Shown here: piece by piece, positions 23,252 to 31,793 of the stretch
Position numbering within the stretch: position 1 is the first letter of the stretch
Layout: each line of letters begins with the position of its first letter
Assembly (NCBI RefSeq): GCF_027012695.1
Contig: NZ_JALUYR010000043.1
Coordinates: 1 to 32,765 of the forward strand
Direction of reading: 5' to 3'
Source of the DNA: Thermococcus sp.
GTDB taxonomy: Archaea > Methanobacteriota_B > Thermococci > Thermococcales > Thermococcaceae
DNA: 32,765 nt
Program-made: the position numbers and the translations under genes
Notes under the pieces: model-generated
Seen by the model: the letters and a program-made list of their open reading frames with translations, nothing else
Told to the model about the DNA's origin: nothing
Database searches by the model: none

Positions 23252-24870
23252 ACTTCCTCACCGATGCGCTCTATGATGAGAAAACCCGCCGTGGAGACCG
23301 CCATCAGAAGAACCGAGAGAGCTGAAGCACTCCCGAACTGTCTCGCCCCCAGGAACTTGTATATGGCGACGCTCATCGTCGTGTACTCCGGTTTCGCAAG
23401 CATGTAGGTGGCCCCGAGTTCGGCTATGCTCATCGCGAAGGCGAAGATTGCGCCGACCACCAGGCTGCCCAGGACCAGCGGAAGCTCCACTCTCAGGAAG
23501 GCCTTCCATTCCCTGGCTCCAAGGCTTAGAGCCGCCTCGAAGATGTTCGGTTTTATCTTTTTGAGACCCGTTGACACCGCCCGGAGAACGAAGGGATAGG
23601 CTATGACCGTGTGCGCCGCCACGATTATCCACGCGGTGTAGTAGAGTGGCGTGCCGTGGAAGGTTTTAATGTACCCGAGGCCGAGTGTTATGGGGGAGCT
23701 CGCCAGGGGAAGCATCGCAAGGATATCAAAGAGCCTCTTCCCCCGGAAGTCCCAGCGGTGGAGGGCGTAGGCAATGGGCAGGGCCACTGTTATCGAGAGA
23801 ACCACGGTAGCCAGACCGAAAAGGAGAGAGTTCCGGATTGCGTCGAGGGTGGTTAGGCCGAACATGGGGTTGTACTCGGTTGAAAATATCCGCCTGTACC
23901 ACTCGAGGCTCCAGTGACCGTTGAAGCGCAGGGAATCGTAGATAACGGCCAGAAGCGGAGAAACTATGAAGATGAAAACGATGAGGGAGTATAGAGCCGT
24001 GGCCAGCCCCCGGAGGCTCAGCCAGTCGCCCCTCCTGAATGGGATTGGTTTTCTGAAGACCCTCTGCTCCTCCCGTCTGGCATAGGCATCCAGAGAGCGG
24101 AGGTAGGCGTACATGAAGGCCATACTTAGAAGTATCTGGATTATCGCCAGTGCCGAGCCGGTCTTGAAGTCGAGGAGCGTCATTATCGCGGTGAAGATGT
24201 CAACCTCTATGGTGGCGTAGCGGTAGCCCCCGATGATGAGCGGTATTGAGAAGCTCAGGAAGGAGAAGACGAAGGTGAGCATCGCGGAAGCGAATATCGC
24301 GGGTGAGATCAGGGGTAGCGTGACCCTCCAGAAGAGACTGAACCCGCGGGCACCCAGACTAAGCGCGGCCTCCTCGTAGTGTGGATTAACCCTCTGCCAG
24401 AGCGAAGAGACCATCCTTATGACGATGGGGAAGTTGTAGAACGCATGGGCCAGGAGGATGCCCTTCCAGGAGTAGAGTATCCCGGGGTCTCGACCTATTA
24501 GGTCGGTCACGATACCGCTCTTTCCGAAGAGCAGGATGTAGCCCAGGGCCACCATCACGCTGGGCATCACGAAGGGAACGGTCAGAACCGCCCTTATTAC
24601 TCTTTTTCCCGGAAAGTCGTACTTCGCGAACAGATAAGCCCCGGGAAGGCCGAGGGCCACGGTGAGGAGGGTTGATCCGAGGGCCTGGGCGATGGTGAAG
24701 AGTATAACGCGGCGGTGGTAGTCGTTTTGAATGACGGAGGCGATGTACCTCAGCGTGAAGCCGTCCTCCCACAGCCCGGTTTTTATGATACTTACCAGCG
24801 GAACGTAGAAGAAGATAACCAGAAACGCCAGGGGAACTGTAAGGATCAGGTAACCCCTCCCTAACTTCAT
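23245..24870 (-). CDS. fused double-domain ABC permease, ThiP/FbpB type
   Basis: The 541-residue protein holds two permease domains in one chain, each with about six helices and an EAA loop ([18 protein letters not shown] in the first, [18 protein letters not shown] in the second). This is the arrangement of thiamine ThiP and ferric FbpB permeases. In the first domain [17 protein letters not shown] and the YATIEVDIF block resemble ThiP more, which suggests thiamine or its phosphate, though iron remains possible. No solute-binding protein is encoded nearby. The ATG lies about 26 bp from a TATA box without a ribosome binding site, so the message is probably leaderless. Confidence 0.9.
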   Translation of the reverse strand: MKLGRGYLILTVPLAFLVIFFYVPLVSIIKTGLWEDGFTLRYIASVIQNDYHRRVILFTIAQALGSTLLTVALGLPGAYLFAKYDFPGKRVIRAVLTVPFVMPSVMVALGYILLFGKSGIVTDLIGRDPGILYSWKGILLAHAFYNFPIVIRMVSSLWQRVNPHYEEAALSLGARGFSLFWRVTLPLISPAIFASAMLTFVFSFLSFSIPLIIGGYRYATIEVDIFTAIMTLLDFKTGSALAIIQILLSMAFMYAYLRSLDAYARREEQRVFRKPIPFRRGDWLSLRGLATALYSLIVFIFIVSPLLAVIYDSLRFNGHWSLEWYRRIFSTEYNPMFGLTTLDAIRNSLLFGLATVVLSITVALPIAYALHRWDFRGKRLFDILAMLPLASSPITLGLGYIKTFHGTPLYYTAWIIVAAHTVIAYPFVLRAVSTGLKKIKPNIFEAALSLGAREWKAFLRVELPLVLGSLVVGAIFAFAMSIAELGATYMLAKPEYTTMSVAIYKFLGARQFGSASALSVLLMAVSTAGFLIIERIGEEVW

Positions 24871-24890
24871 GGGTAAAACTCGCTTTTAGG

Positions 24891-24901
24891 CCTTTATAAG
24901 C
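24891..24901. promoter_or_regulatory. TATA element between the divergent permease and P1 peptidase genes
   Basis: CCTTTATAAGC is nearly symmetric. On the minus strand it sits about 26 bp before the permease ATG (leaderless). On the plus strand it could give a start near 24922, leaving a 30-nt leader with GGTGAT before the peptidase ATG. Confidence 0.5.
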
Positions 24902-24954
24902 GTTGATTGGGCAAAGTTGTTAAACCTCTGCTTCGAAACCGGGCCGGTGATGCC

Positions 24955-25998
24955 ATGAAGGCCCCGGAGCTGGGAATAAGAATCGGCCTCCACGAGCATG
25001 GAGAGAGGAACTCGATTGCGGATTTAGGCGTTAAGGTCGGCCATGCGACGCTGATAGAAGGTAATGACATCAGGACGGGTGTTACCCTTCTGCTCCCTCC
25101 GGTGAAGAACCCCTACAGAGAGAGGCTTTTCTCAGCCACCTTCGTCATGAACGGCTTCTCAAAGCCGATAGGCTTCGTCCAGGTCGATGAACTCGGCTAC
25201 ATCGAGTCACCGATAGCTTTAACCAACACGCTGAGCGTTTACACGATCGCGAACGCTATGGTAAAGCACATGATCGGGCTGAACCCGGATTTAAGGAGCG
25301 TCTCTCCAGCGGTTATGGAGTGCAACGACTCCTACCTTAACGACATCAGAAGGATGGCCGTCCGGGAGGGGCACTACTTCGAGGCACTCAAAAATGCCAA
25401 ACTCGACTTCGAGGAGGGTTCCGTTGGAGCTGGAACCGGGATGAGCGCCTTCGAGTTCAAGGGTGGGATTGGTTCGTCGTCGAGGGTCGTTGAGATAGGT
25501 GGAGAGGAGTACACCGTTGCCTCGCTCGTCCTGGCGAACTTCGGGAGGAGGGAAGATTTGACCATAGCCGGCGTTCCGGTTGGCCTCTATCTGAAGGACT
25601 ACCCGGGCAGGGGTACCTCAGGGAAGGGCAGCATCTCGATGGTTGTAGCGACTGATGCTCCCCTTACCGCGAGGCAGTTGGGAAGGCTCGCGAAGAGGGC
25701 AATCGTTGGCCTCGCGAGAACCGGAGGCTATGCCTACCACGGGAGCGGTGATGTTGTTTTAGCTTTCTCAACGGCTCAGACTGTTCCTTTGGGGAAAGAG
25801 CCGGAGATGATTAGCTCCTTACCCGACAACTCCCTCAGCAGGCTCTTCAGGGCAACGGCGGAGGCGACGGAAGAGGCGATAATCAACGCACTTCTCCAGG
25901 CAGAAACGGTTGAGGGGAACGGGCACGTGAGGTACGCCCTGCCGGTTGAGAGAGTTATCGAAATCCTGGAAAAGCATGGAATGGTGGAGAGGGACTGA
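24955..25998 (+). CDS. P1 family peptidase (DmpA/beta-aminopeptidase type)
   Basis: The 347-residue protein belongs to the self-processing Ntn-hydrolase P1 peptidases (DmpA, BapA). It has the conserved start GLHEHGERNSIADLGVKVGH, read as family block, then GSVGAGTGM, and the cleavage site GGIGSSSRV. Cleavage of the Gly-Ser bond there frees the catalytic Ser. Members release N-terminal D- or beta-amino acids. The ATG follows GGTGATGCC; upstream codons from GTG 24907 are unlikely. It ends next to the convergent endonuclease IV-like gene without a spacer. Confidence 0.92.
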   Translation: MKAPELGIRIGLHEHGERNSIADLGVKVGHATLIEGNDIRTGVTLLLPPVKNPYRERLFSATFVMNGFSKPIGFVQVDELGYIESPIALTNTLSVYTIANAMVKHMIGLNPDLRSVSPAVMECNDSYLNDIRRMAVREGHYFEALKNAKLDFEEGSVGAGTGMSAFEFKGGIGSSSRVVEIGGEEYTVASLVLANFGRREDLTIAGVPVGLYLKDYPGRGTSGKGSISMVVATDAPLTARQLGRLAKRAIVGLARTGGYAYHGSGDVVLAFSTAQTVPLGKEPEMISSLPDNSLSRLFRATAEATEEAIINALLQAETVEGNGHVRYALPVERVIEILEKHGMVERD

Positions 25999-26844
25999 TT
26001 ATGCCCCTATCTCCTCGTACTTCCTCTTCATCAGGAGCGCGTCCTCCTCTATGTTGGGGCTCTCGCTTATGACGACCCCCTTAACCCTGAACTCCTTAAG
26101 AACGCGGAGTAAATCCTCCCACTTCATGTCGCTCTCCTGGAGGGGCAGATGCCTCCTCTCGCCCTTCTCGGTGTACTCTATGCCGCTCATGTGGATGTGC
26201 ATGTTGTCGAGGGCTTCCCTGCCGAGCCTGTCCTCTATGAAGGAGAGCATCTCGCGCCATTCCTCGGCGGAGTTACACTCGCCTTTGTTCCTCGCGTGTG
26301 CGTGTGCGAAGTCTATCGTTGGGAGAACCATCTCGAGCTCCTCGCTCAATTTTACGATTTCCTTTAAATCACCGAACTGGGTAGGTTTCCCCGTAAGCTC
26401 CGGCCGTAGCCATACCCTTACTCCCCTGTCCATCAGCTCGCGCTGGATTTCCCTCAGGGCATCTTTGATTCTCCGATAAACACTTTCTGGGGGCTGCTTG
26501 AGGTAGTATCCCGCGTGAAAAACGACGCTCCAACCACCCGCCTGGTAGAGCCTCTCGGCGCTCTGGATTATCCTCCTTTTGCTGGCCTCAACCTTTGCCC
26601 TTTCGTTCGCGTTGAGGTTGATGTAGTAGGGTGCGTGGGCCGTGAGAAGAACGTCGTGTTTTCTGGCAACGTACTTGATCTTCTTCGCGAGTTCAGGCTT
26701 GAGGTTCACACCGCGTACGAACTCCAGCTCCATCGCGTCGAGTCCAAGCTTCCTCACGTGGATTATCCCGTCAATGGTTGAGCGCTTTGGAGCTGAGAGG
26801 GGAATCCCAGCGGTTCCGAAGCGTAACCTGTCCACCCTGAACAT
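25999..26844 (-). CDS. endonuclease IV (Nfo)-family protein
   Basis: This is a 281-residue TIM-barrel protein of the AP endonuclease 2 / endonuclease IV family, which cuts DNA at abasic sites. Zinc ligands are visible in order: H in LTAHAPYYINLN, H in VVFHAGYYLK, E in WLRPELTGK, D and H in TIDFAHAHARN, H in NMHIHMSG and E in VISESPN. The ATG at 26844 is preceded by GGGTGATGGG; a GTG at 26853 lies in that site. A TATA box on the minus strand (26875-26883) is about 30 bp upstream. Confidence 0.93.
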   Translation of the reverse strand: MFRVDRLRFGTAGIPLSAPKRSTIDGIIHVRKLGLDAMELEFVRGVNLKPELAKKIKYVARKHDVLLTAHAPYYINLNANERAKVEASKRRIIQSAERLYQAGGWSVVFHAGYYLKQPPESVYRRIKDALREIQRELMDRGVRVWLRPELTGKPTQFGDLKEIVKLSEELEMVLPTIDFAHAHARNKGECNSAEEWREMLSFIEDRLGREALDNMHIHMSGIEYTEKGERRHLPLQESDMKWEDLLRVLKEFRVKGVVISESPNIEEDALLMKRKYEEIGA

Positions 26845-26874
26845 CCCCATCACCCAGGAAATTAGGGGAGCCTA

Positions 26875-26883
26875 ATTTATAAG
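26875..26883 (-). promoter_or_regulatory. TATA box of the endonuclease IV-like gene
   Basis: CTTATAAAT on the minus strand is 31-39 bp before the ATG, in the gap left by the upstream coiled-coil gene. This shows the endonuclease gene can be transcribed on its own. Confidence 0.5.
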
Positions 26884-26884
26884 C

Positions 26885-27946
26885 CTACCGCTCCACCGTG
26901 GTCCCGAGGTACTCCTCCAGTTTCCCGATCTTCTCCTCGAGCTCTCCTTCCAGGTGCTTCAGCCTGTGTTTCAGTTTCCTAAGTTCAGCTTCTCTCTCTT
27001 CGATAAGTCTCCTTAGCTGCTCGTGCCGGCCCTCGAGCTCACGCCCCCTGGAGAGTATCTCCTCCCGTCTGGCCTCCAGTTTCTCGAGTTCCTTCCGCAG
27101 GGAGTCCAGAACGCGAGTTTTCTCGCCTAGGTTTTCCATGAGCCATTTTGCCGCTTTCCTCTGCCTCGGGTCCAGCTGGGGTTCTATTCTCTTCACAAAC
27201 TCGATGAACTCTCCCGGTTTTCTGAGCGCTACCGAGGTGTCCCGTATGAGCTCTTCCGCCGTCGGCTCGCCGAGGCGCATCCTCTTCACAGGTTTCTGGA
27301 GTTTCGATGCTTTTGAGCGTATTTCAAGCTCCTCACTTCTTATTCTGGAGCGCAGGGTCTGGATGGTTTTTTCCACGTCGTCGAGGCCTTCTCTGGAGTG
27401 AAGTTCCCTGATCTCGTCTTCCACACCTCCAAGTTTTTCGCGGAGTTCGTGGAGTTCTCGCTCGATACCCTCTATGGTTCTCTCTGCCCTTCTGATCTCC
27501 ATCAGGACCCAGTCCACTTCAAGATCCTCCACGTTTCTCCGGGCCAGCTCGTTGTAGTACTCGATGTACTCCTCGTTGAGCTCCTTCAGGAGGCGGTTTA
27601 TCGCGTAAACGTCCTTCTCAAAAATTATCAGGAGGTACTTTCCGTGCCCCACGTGGAGCTTTGCGAGATCTGGAAGGCGCTTTCCGAGGCTCTCCATATC
27701 CTCTACGCCGCTGAGGGCGTTTCTGAGTGATCTGACATAGTTCCTGCGCTCCGCAGTTACTATCTTCCTTATGCTGTCATCAACGTTCTTCGGAATATTC
27801 CTGTTCTCCAGTCTGTCTATCCTCTTCAGGATCTCCGCCACCCTCTTTCTCAACCTTTTGTTGTACCGTTCCCTGATTTTCTCGGTCTCTTTCCGGGCCT
27901 TTGTCCTCTTCCTTTCGTACTCCTCAAGCGCTTGCTCCAGCTTCAA
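26885..27946 (-). CDS. archaeal coiled-coil protein of unknown function
   Basis: The 353-residue protein is highly charged and almost entirely helical. Coiled-coil stretches cover about residues 1-50, 130-230 and 270-345 (heptads rich in Leu, Glu, Arg and Lys). A short globular part lies between (LHVGHGKYLLIIFEKDVYAINRLL). There is no signal peptide or membrane segment. The start is a TTG at 27946 after GGGAGAGAG, inside the end of the DUF373 gene; the first internal Met is far downstream. The 23-bp overlap implies coupling. I recognise no family; a scaffold or SMC-like accessory role is only a guess. Confidence 0.8.
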   Translation of the reverse strand: MKLEQALEEYERKRTKARKETEKIRERYNKRLRKRVAEILKRIDRLENRNIPKNVDDSIRKIVTAERRNYVRSLRNALSGVEDMESLGKRLPDLAKLHVGHGKYLLIIFEKDVYAINRLLKELNEEYIEYYNELARRNVEDLEVDWVLMEIRRAERTIEGIERELHELREKLGGVEDEIRELHSREGLDDVEKTIQTLRSRIRSEELEIRSKASKLQKPVKRMRLGEPTAEELIRDTSVALRKPGEFIEFVKRIEPQLDPRQRKAAKWLMENLGEKTRVLDSLRKELEKLEARREEILSRGRELEGRHEQLRRLIEEREAELRKLKHRLKHLEGELEEKIGKLEEYLGTTVER

Positions 27947-29057
27947 CTCTCTCCCATCCCCTAACTTTTCCCCTCAGGTACGCGCCGACGACCACGGCCA
28001 TTCCCACGTCAACCAGGGCCAGTAGGAGTTTCGTAAAGACCTCAATGTCCGACAGGGTGAGTATAGCCATCGCGTACCTCGTCGTCAGGTCTATCGTTAC
28101 CCACATTGCCGGCATCATAAGGAGGGCCGAGACCTGGTACCAGATGTGGTAGTCCCTCCGCAGGTAGGACTGGATGACCTTACCGGTTATCATCACCGAG
28201 ATACCTATTATCAGCGAGGAATTAATGGCGTTTATGTAGATTAGAGTCGCGAGGAGCGGCGTCCCGGGATAGCTGCCGATCAGCTCCAGGGAGTACTCCT
28301 CAAGGCGGAAGTAGGCGTTTATGGCTCCCCCGATGATTATCAGGGAGCCAGCTATAACTGAGATCACGAATATGAACTGCCTCGAGAGGGTTTCCCTCAC
28401 GTTGAGCCGGAAGCCCTTTGTGAAGAAATAGCCTCCTATGAAGAGCAGTATCGTCCCGGTTATCGTGGCTGAGATTATCTTGACGCTCTCCGGATACCAG
28501 ACGCCTATCAGTCTCGCTATGCCGTAGAGGAGCAGTATCATTCCAGGGATCCCGAGGACTACCTTGGCAACCTCGGGATCGCTCAGTATCTCCTTCATGT
28601 AGCGGTAGATGATGTAGTAGGTCGTCTCTATACCCTCGCTCTGCTTGACGACGACGCGGTGGGAGCTTATTATCGGCACCTTCGAGGTGATTATCGGGAA
28701 TATCTGCTCGTCTTCCGCTCCATCGGTGACGGTTATGACCCCATCAGCCGGGAACCTCTCGAGAACCAGCTCGAGCTGTCTCGCCAGCTCCATGTCGCTC
28801 TTAACACCAACCTTCGGGTGGCCGGTTATCAGTGCGACCTCAACCTCTTTGAACTCCCCGCTCTTCTTTAGCTCGTCGTAGAGCTTAACTGCTGCATAGA
28901 CGACGTTCGCATCGCTGTCCTCAGGATCTGCCAAGCTGAGCTTTAAGGCCGCGTCCACACAGGCGTCTCTCCCGATCACCGGCCCCTCGACGCCGGCCTT
29001 CTGGCCAAAGTCATCGTCCCTGTCTATCGCCAGAACGAGGGCCCTGATCTCAACCAC
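27924..29057 (-). CDS. DUF373 family membrane protein
   Basis: This 377-residue protein begins with the DUF373 cytoplasmic domain: LAIDRDDDFGQKAG at the start, then NVVYAAVKLYDEL, VALITGHPKVGVKSD and VTDGAEDEQIFPII. About six to seven membrane helices follow. The DRDDD and DGAEDE clusters suggest metal or phosphate chemistry, but no function is known. The start GTG (29057) overlaps the end of the MTH1187 gene. The order MTH1187, DUF373, coiled coil, all overlapping, suggests proteins that work together. Confidence 0.88.
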   Translation of the reverse strand: MVEIRALVLAIDRDDDFGQKAGVEGPVIGRDACVDAALKLSLADPEDSDANVVYAAVKLYDELKKSGEFKEVEVALITGHPKVGVKSDMELARQLELVLERFPADGVITVTDGAEDEQIFPIITSKVPIISSHRVVVKQSEGIETTYYIIYRYMKEILSDPEVAKVVLGIPGMILLLYGIARLIGVWYPESVKIISATITGTILLFIGGYFFTKGFRLNVRETLSRQFIFVISVIAGSLIIIGGAINAYFRLEEYSLELIGSYPGTPLLATLIYINAINSSLIIGISVMITGKVIQSYLRRDYHIWYQVSALLMMPAMWVTIDLTTRYAMAILTLSDIEVFTKLLLALVDVGMAVVVGAYLRGKVRGWERVEAGASA

Positions 29058-29352
29058 CCCTCACTTTCTCCATCACGGATTCCACCTTGTCCTCCATCTT
29101 CCGCTCCCTGTCGCGTCTGTCGTCGATTCTAACGGTTGTTGAGACCCTTTCAGCGCCGAGCCTGAACATAAGCTCGTGGGCCTCCTCAATTATCTCGAAG
29201 GCCTCCCTAACCGTCGGGACCTCGATTATGGTTGCCATTGGCGTCAGCTGATACTTAACGCCCTTCTCCTCTAAAAGCTTTATTACTCCGGCAACGTAAC
29301 GGCTCAGGCTCCTCTCGCCGAGCGGAACGATAACGAACTCGACGATGACCAC
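29050..29352 (-). CDS. MTH1187/YkoF-like thiamine-binding family protein (DUF77)
   Basis: This 100-residue protein shows the MTH1187 pattern: VIVEFVIVPLGERSLSRYVA, the segment YQLTPMATIIEVPTVREAFEII, then AHELMFRLGAERVSTTVRIDDR, read as successive strands and helices. Members bind thiamine or related ligands as tetramers. I chose GTG 29352 because GGGTG lies six bases before it; GTG 29361 is the alternative. It heads a minus-strand run with DUF373. A ThiP-like importer lies 4 kb away on the same strand, so a thiamine theme is conceivable. Confidence 0.88.
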   Translation of the reverse strand: MVIVEFVIVPLGERSLSRYVAGVIKLLEEKGVKYQLTPMATIIEVPTVREAFEIIEEAHELMFRLGAERVSTTVRIDDRRDRERKMEDKVESVMEKVRGG

Positions 29353-29444
29353 CTTCGACACCCGCTTTAATCTCTATCGGCAGTAATTTAAGGGTTGCGA
29401 TAGATTAATAAACTAACATGAGGTAATTTTAACGGGTGGTGAGG

Positions 29445-30062
29445 ATGTACAGGATAAAGGACGAGTGGGGTGAGTTCCTCGTCAGACTCGCGAGGAAGGC
29501 CATAGAGGAGTACGTGAGGCACGGAAGGGTTATAGAACCCCCCGAGAACACTCCACCGGAGCTCTGGGAGAAGATGGGAGTCTTCGTTACACTCAACAGG
29601 TACAACGTTCCCCCTCAGATGGCACTTCGGGGATGCATAGGCTTTCCGCTACCGATCTATCCTCTCGTCGAGGCGACCATCAAGGCTGCCATTCATGCTG
29701 CCGTTGAGGATCCCCGCTTTCCACCGGTTAGGCCGGAGGAACTGGATGACCTTACCGTGGAGGTCAGCGTTTTGACTCCTCCCGAGCTCATAGAGGGTCC
29801 GCCGGAGGAGAGGCCGAAGAAGATAAAGGTCGGAAGGGACGGTCTGATAGTTGAGAAGGGCATTTACACCGGTTTACTGCTCCCCCAGGTGCCCATCGAG
29901 TGGGGCTGGGACGAGGAGGAGTTTTTATCGCAGACCTGCTGGAAGGCAGGCCTTCCACCCGACTGCTGGCTTGACCCGGATACAAGGGTCTACCGCTTCA
30001 CGGCTGAGATCTTTGAGGAGGAGTATCCAAGGGGCCCGGTGAGGAGGAAACCGCTGGTTTAG
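29445..30062 (+). CDS. AMMECR1-domain protein
   Basis: This 205-residue protein is an archaeal AMMECR1 homologue. The invariant LRGCIGF is present, as are KAAIHAAVEDPRFPPV, EVSVLTPPELIEGP and QTCWKAGLPPDCW. It closely resembles the P. horikoshii protein of known structure. AMMECR1 and the Memo protein are linked in archaea and eukaryotes to radical or oxidative chemistry, but the reaction is not established. The ATG follows GGTGGTGAGG; the GTGs at 29436/29439 lie in that site. Its stop overlaps the convergent methyltransferase relic. Confidence 0.93.
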   Translation: MYRIKDEWGEFLVRLARKAIEEYVRHGRVIEPPENTPPELWEKMGVFVTLNRYNVPPQMALRGCIGFPLPIYPLVEATIKAAIHAAVEDPRFPPVRPEELDDLTVEVSVLTPPELIEGPPEERPKKIKVGRDGLIVEKGIYTGLLLPQVPIEWGWDEEEFLSQTCWKAGLPPDCWLDPDTRVYRFTAEIFEEEYPRGPVRRKPLV

Positions 30063-30172
30063 CTCTTCCCCAATTTTGCTATGAAAAAGCTGTTGCAGTC
30101 GTGTCTGTGGGTCCACGCCCTGAAAACCTTATCGCCGACCTCAAGGGGGGCCCTCTCCCAGCTGAAATCTTA
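30059..30172 (-). pseudogene. relic of a NOP2/Sun m5C methyltransferase (C-terminal end only)
   Basis: On the minus strand the 36 codons before the stop at 30059-30061 encode the classic C-terminus of NOP2/Sun RNA methyltransferases: RAWTHRHDCNSFFIAKLGKS. Compare RAWPHRHRTIGFFYA in the intact gene at 8680-10020. Immediately upstream in frame is a stop (30170-30172), and no SAM-binding or catalytic Cys motifs follow within the window. It is a fragment left by deletion or by the nearby repeat-bounded insertion. Confidence 0.75.
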
Positions 30173-30214
30173 GGGGATAAGCACCAGTCCAACGCGATTC
30201 ACCGCGAAGAGTAC

Positions 30215-30341
30215 ATTCTCCTCGTCTTTATCAACCTGATCGAGCGGGTTGGGTAGGTCATTGGGTAAAACAGCTTTATGCTCAGCCCTTCTAGGGGAGT
30301 TTTTAAAAGGTGGTGAGCGCAACAAGTGTAGTTCTTTACTT
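30215..30341 (+). repeat. 127-bp perfect direct repeat, copy 1
   Basis: Every base from 30215 to 30341 is identical to 32604-32730. It begins at ATTCTCCTCGTC and ends at GTTCTTTACTT. It contains TTTTTAAAAGGTGGTGAGC, which has the form of a TATA box plus ribosome binding site. Beyond it the two copies diverge within a few bases on both sides. Confidence 0.97.
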
Positions 30342-30403
30342 TTTTATGTGTACCAAAATTATTGGACAATGCATGGGAGAGTAATTACTAAAAAACAGAA
30401 ACG

Positions 30404-30412
30404 TTTATAAAA
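30404..30412 (+). promoter_or_regulatory. TATA box of the exported-protein gene
   Basis: TTTATAAAA lies about 45 bp before the ATG at 30451. A start near 30430 would leave a short leader with GGTTGGAGATGA. Confidence 0.5.
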
Positions 30413-30450
30413 TAAGCAGTCCTGTTTATTACTGCAAAACTAGGTTGGAG

Positions 30451-31722
30451 ATGAACGAGGTGAAATGGAAATACCTCGCAGGGATCTTGGTGGGACTGCT
30501 TGTTTTAGGAACTACTGGTGGTAATGCAGGGGCAACAGTTTTTTATCGGAACTCTATGAAGTTTATCAGTGTTAGAGGAGTCTATGATCCAAATCCTCAA
30601 CAGGATACGTCCGAAAGAGTTTTCTTTAATGTTACCGGAAATCTTGCTTTTGATATTTTAAAACACAGAGTTACGGGAACTATTGTAGTTGAAAATGACA
30701 GGGTATCGGTTGATTGGGATTTCTCAATATTTAAATCCACTCAGTTTGATGGATATGCGTTTGTATTTAATCCAAGCTCTTTTGGAAATGTGCTTAGCCT
30801 TGAAGCAGTTGTGTATAAAAACGGTACCGTTTGGATCTTTGCAAGGGATAGGCACGGGGGTATAATGGCCTTGAAAGGATTTAATAAGGCCCTAGTGGAA
30901 ACGCTATCCTCTATGGATATTCCTTCCGCTGGAATTTCTGAAAAGGAGTGGCTCTGGATGGCCCTGGAGCCAGAAGTCAAGACCATCACTCTATCTGCTA
31001 TTCAGGTTAGACCGAGTGTGATGCCGAAATCGGAAGTGGGAAGGATACTGCCAATGGCTACACACTCAAGAGACGTTGTGAAGATTGTTGAAAAACGATA
31101 TTCCGTTGGATGGTGGAGGTGGAGGACCACTTATTACATTAAAGTTGCGTTAAAAATGTATGGGCCAACTTCCATTAATGACTATGGAGATTATCTTATT
31201 AGAGTCATTGTTGAGGACGAAGGAGAGATCTCAAATGGGGAGAGAATTAGCAAAAATACTCCCCTGTTTTTGGGAGATAGAAGCGATTCTAGAACTAATC
31301 CGATAGAGATTGGTCTATGGGTACCACACTCTCCCGATGATCGCATTATCTATACTGAGTTCACGTATTCGGGAGAAGCAGCACCCCTCGACGAAATAAG
31401 CTTGGGTTGGGGTCTGCTAATCGATATGATTAATCCCATTAACCTCCTACGTTTTTTCGTGGATATTGAGCCGGGCGAGGATTTTGATGACTTTCCAGAT
31501 CCAGTGAACTCAATACGTGTTGCCTACCGTAATATCGCCCTGGGTAGACCTGGCCACTGGACAAAAGCGTATGTGCGTATTGATCACGTTTCAGGAAACG
31601 GCTATGGGACAATCGGTGCATTTTTCAAGGTTCCAGTGTACTACCAAGTAACAGGAACTCAGACCCTTAGAGTCGTGGGTCTTATAAATACCAAATTAGA
31701 AATTCGAGCATTGCATAGTTAG
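30451..31722 (+). CDS. exported protein of unknown function
   Basis: The protein has 423 residues. An N-terminal signal peptide (KWKYLAGILVGLLVLGTTGG, then NAGA) is followed by a mature part rich in Tyr, Ser, Asn and aromatic beta-strand patterns. Examples are RYSVGWWRWRTTYYIKVALK and IYTEFTYSGEA. There is no C-terminal anchor, no cysteine in the mature part that I can see, and no known motif. Codons are clearly AT-richer than in the core genes. The ATG is 30451; a GTG at 30460 is better spaced from GGAGATGA and gives the same signal peptide. It lies within the repeat-bounded segment, and the following gene starts about 70 bp on. Confidence 0.8.
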   Translation: MNEVKWKYLAGILVGLLVLGTTGGNAGATVFYRNSMKFISVRGVYDPNPQQDTSERVFFNVTGNLAFDILKHRVTGTIVVENDRVSVDWDFSIFKSTQFDGYAFVFNPSSFGNVLSLEAVVYKNGTVWIFARDRHGGIMALKGFNKALVETLSSMDIPSAGISEKEWLWMALEPEVKTITLSAIQVRPSVMPKSEVGRILPMATHSRDVVKIVEKRYSVGWWRWRTTYYIKVALKMYGPTSINDYGDYLIRVIVEDEGEISNGERISKNTPLFLGDRSDSRTNPIEIGLWVPHSPDDRIIYTEFTYSGEAAPLDEISLGWGLLIDMINPINLLRFFVDIEPGEDFDDFPDPVNSIRVAYRNIALGRPGHWTKAYVRIDHVSGNGYGTIGAFFKVPVYYQVTGTQTLRVVGLINTKLEIRALHS

Positions 31723-31793
31723 TGTACAGGAAACTGGAGCTCCTTAATTCATTTTTATTTATTGTTGGTATTCAGAGTGGGGGGTCTGTACAT

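Larger units (their letters stand above)
30173..30450. other. spacer holding repeat copy 1 and a promoter
   Basis: This stretch holds no intact gene. It contains the first direct repeat (30215-30341), a minus-strand frame without start (codons reading ...PNDLPNPLDQVDKDEENV..., ending at the stop 30170), and an AT-rich segment with the promoter of the next gene. Confidence 0.6.
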
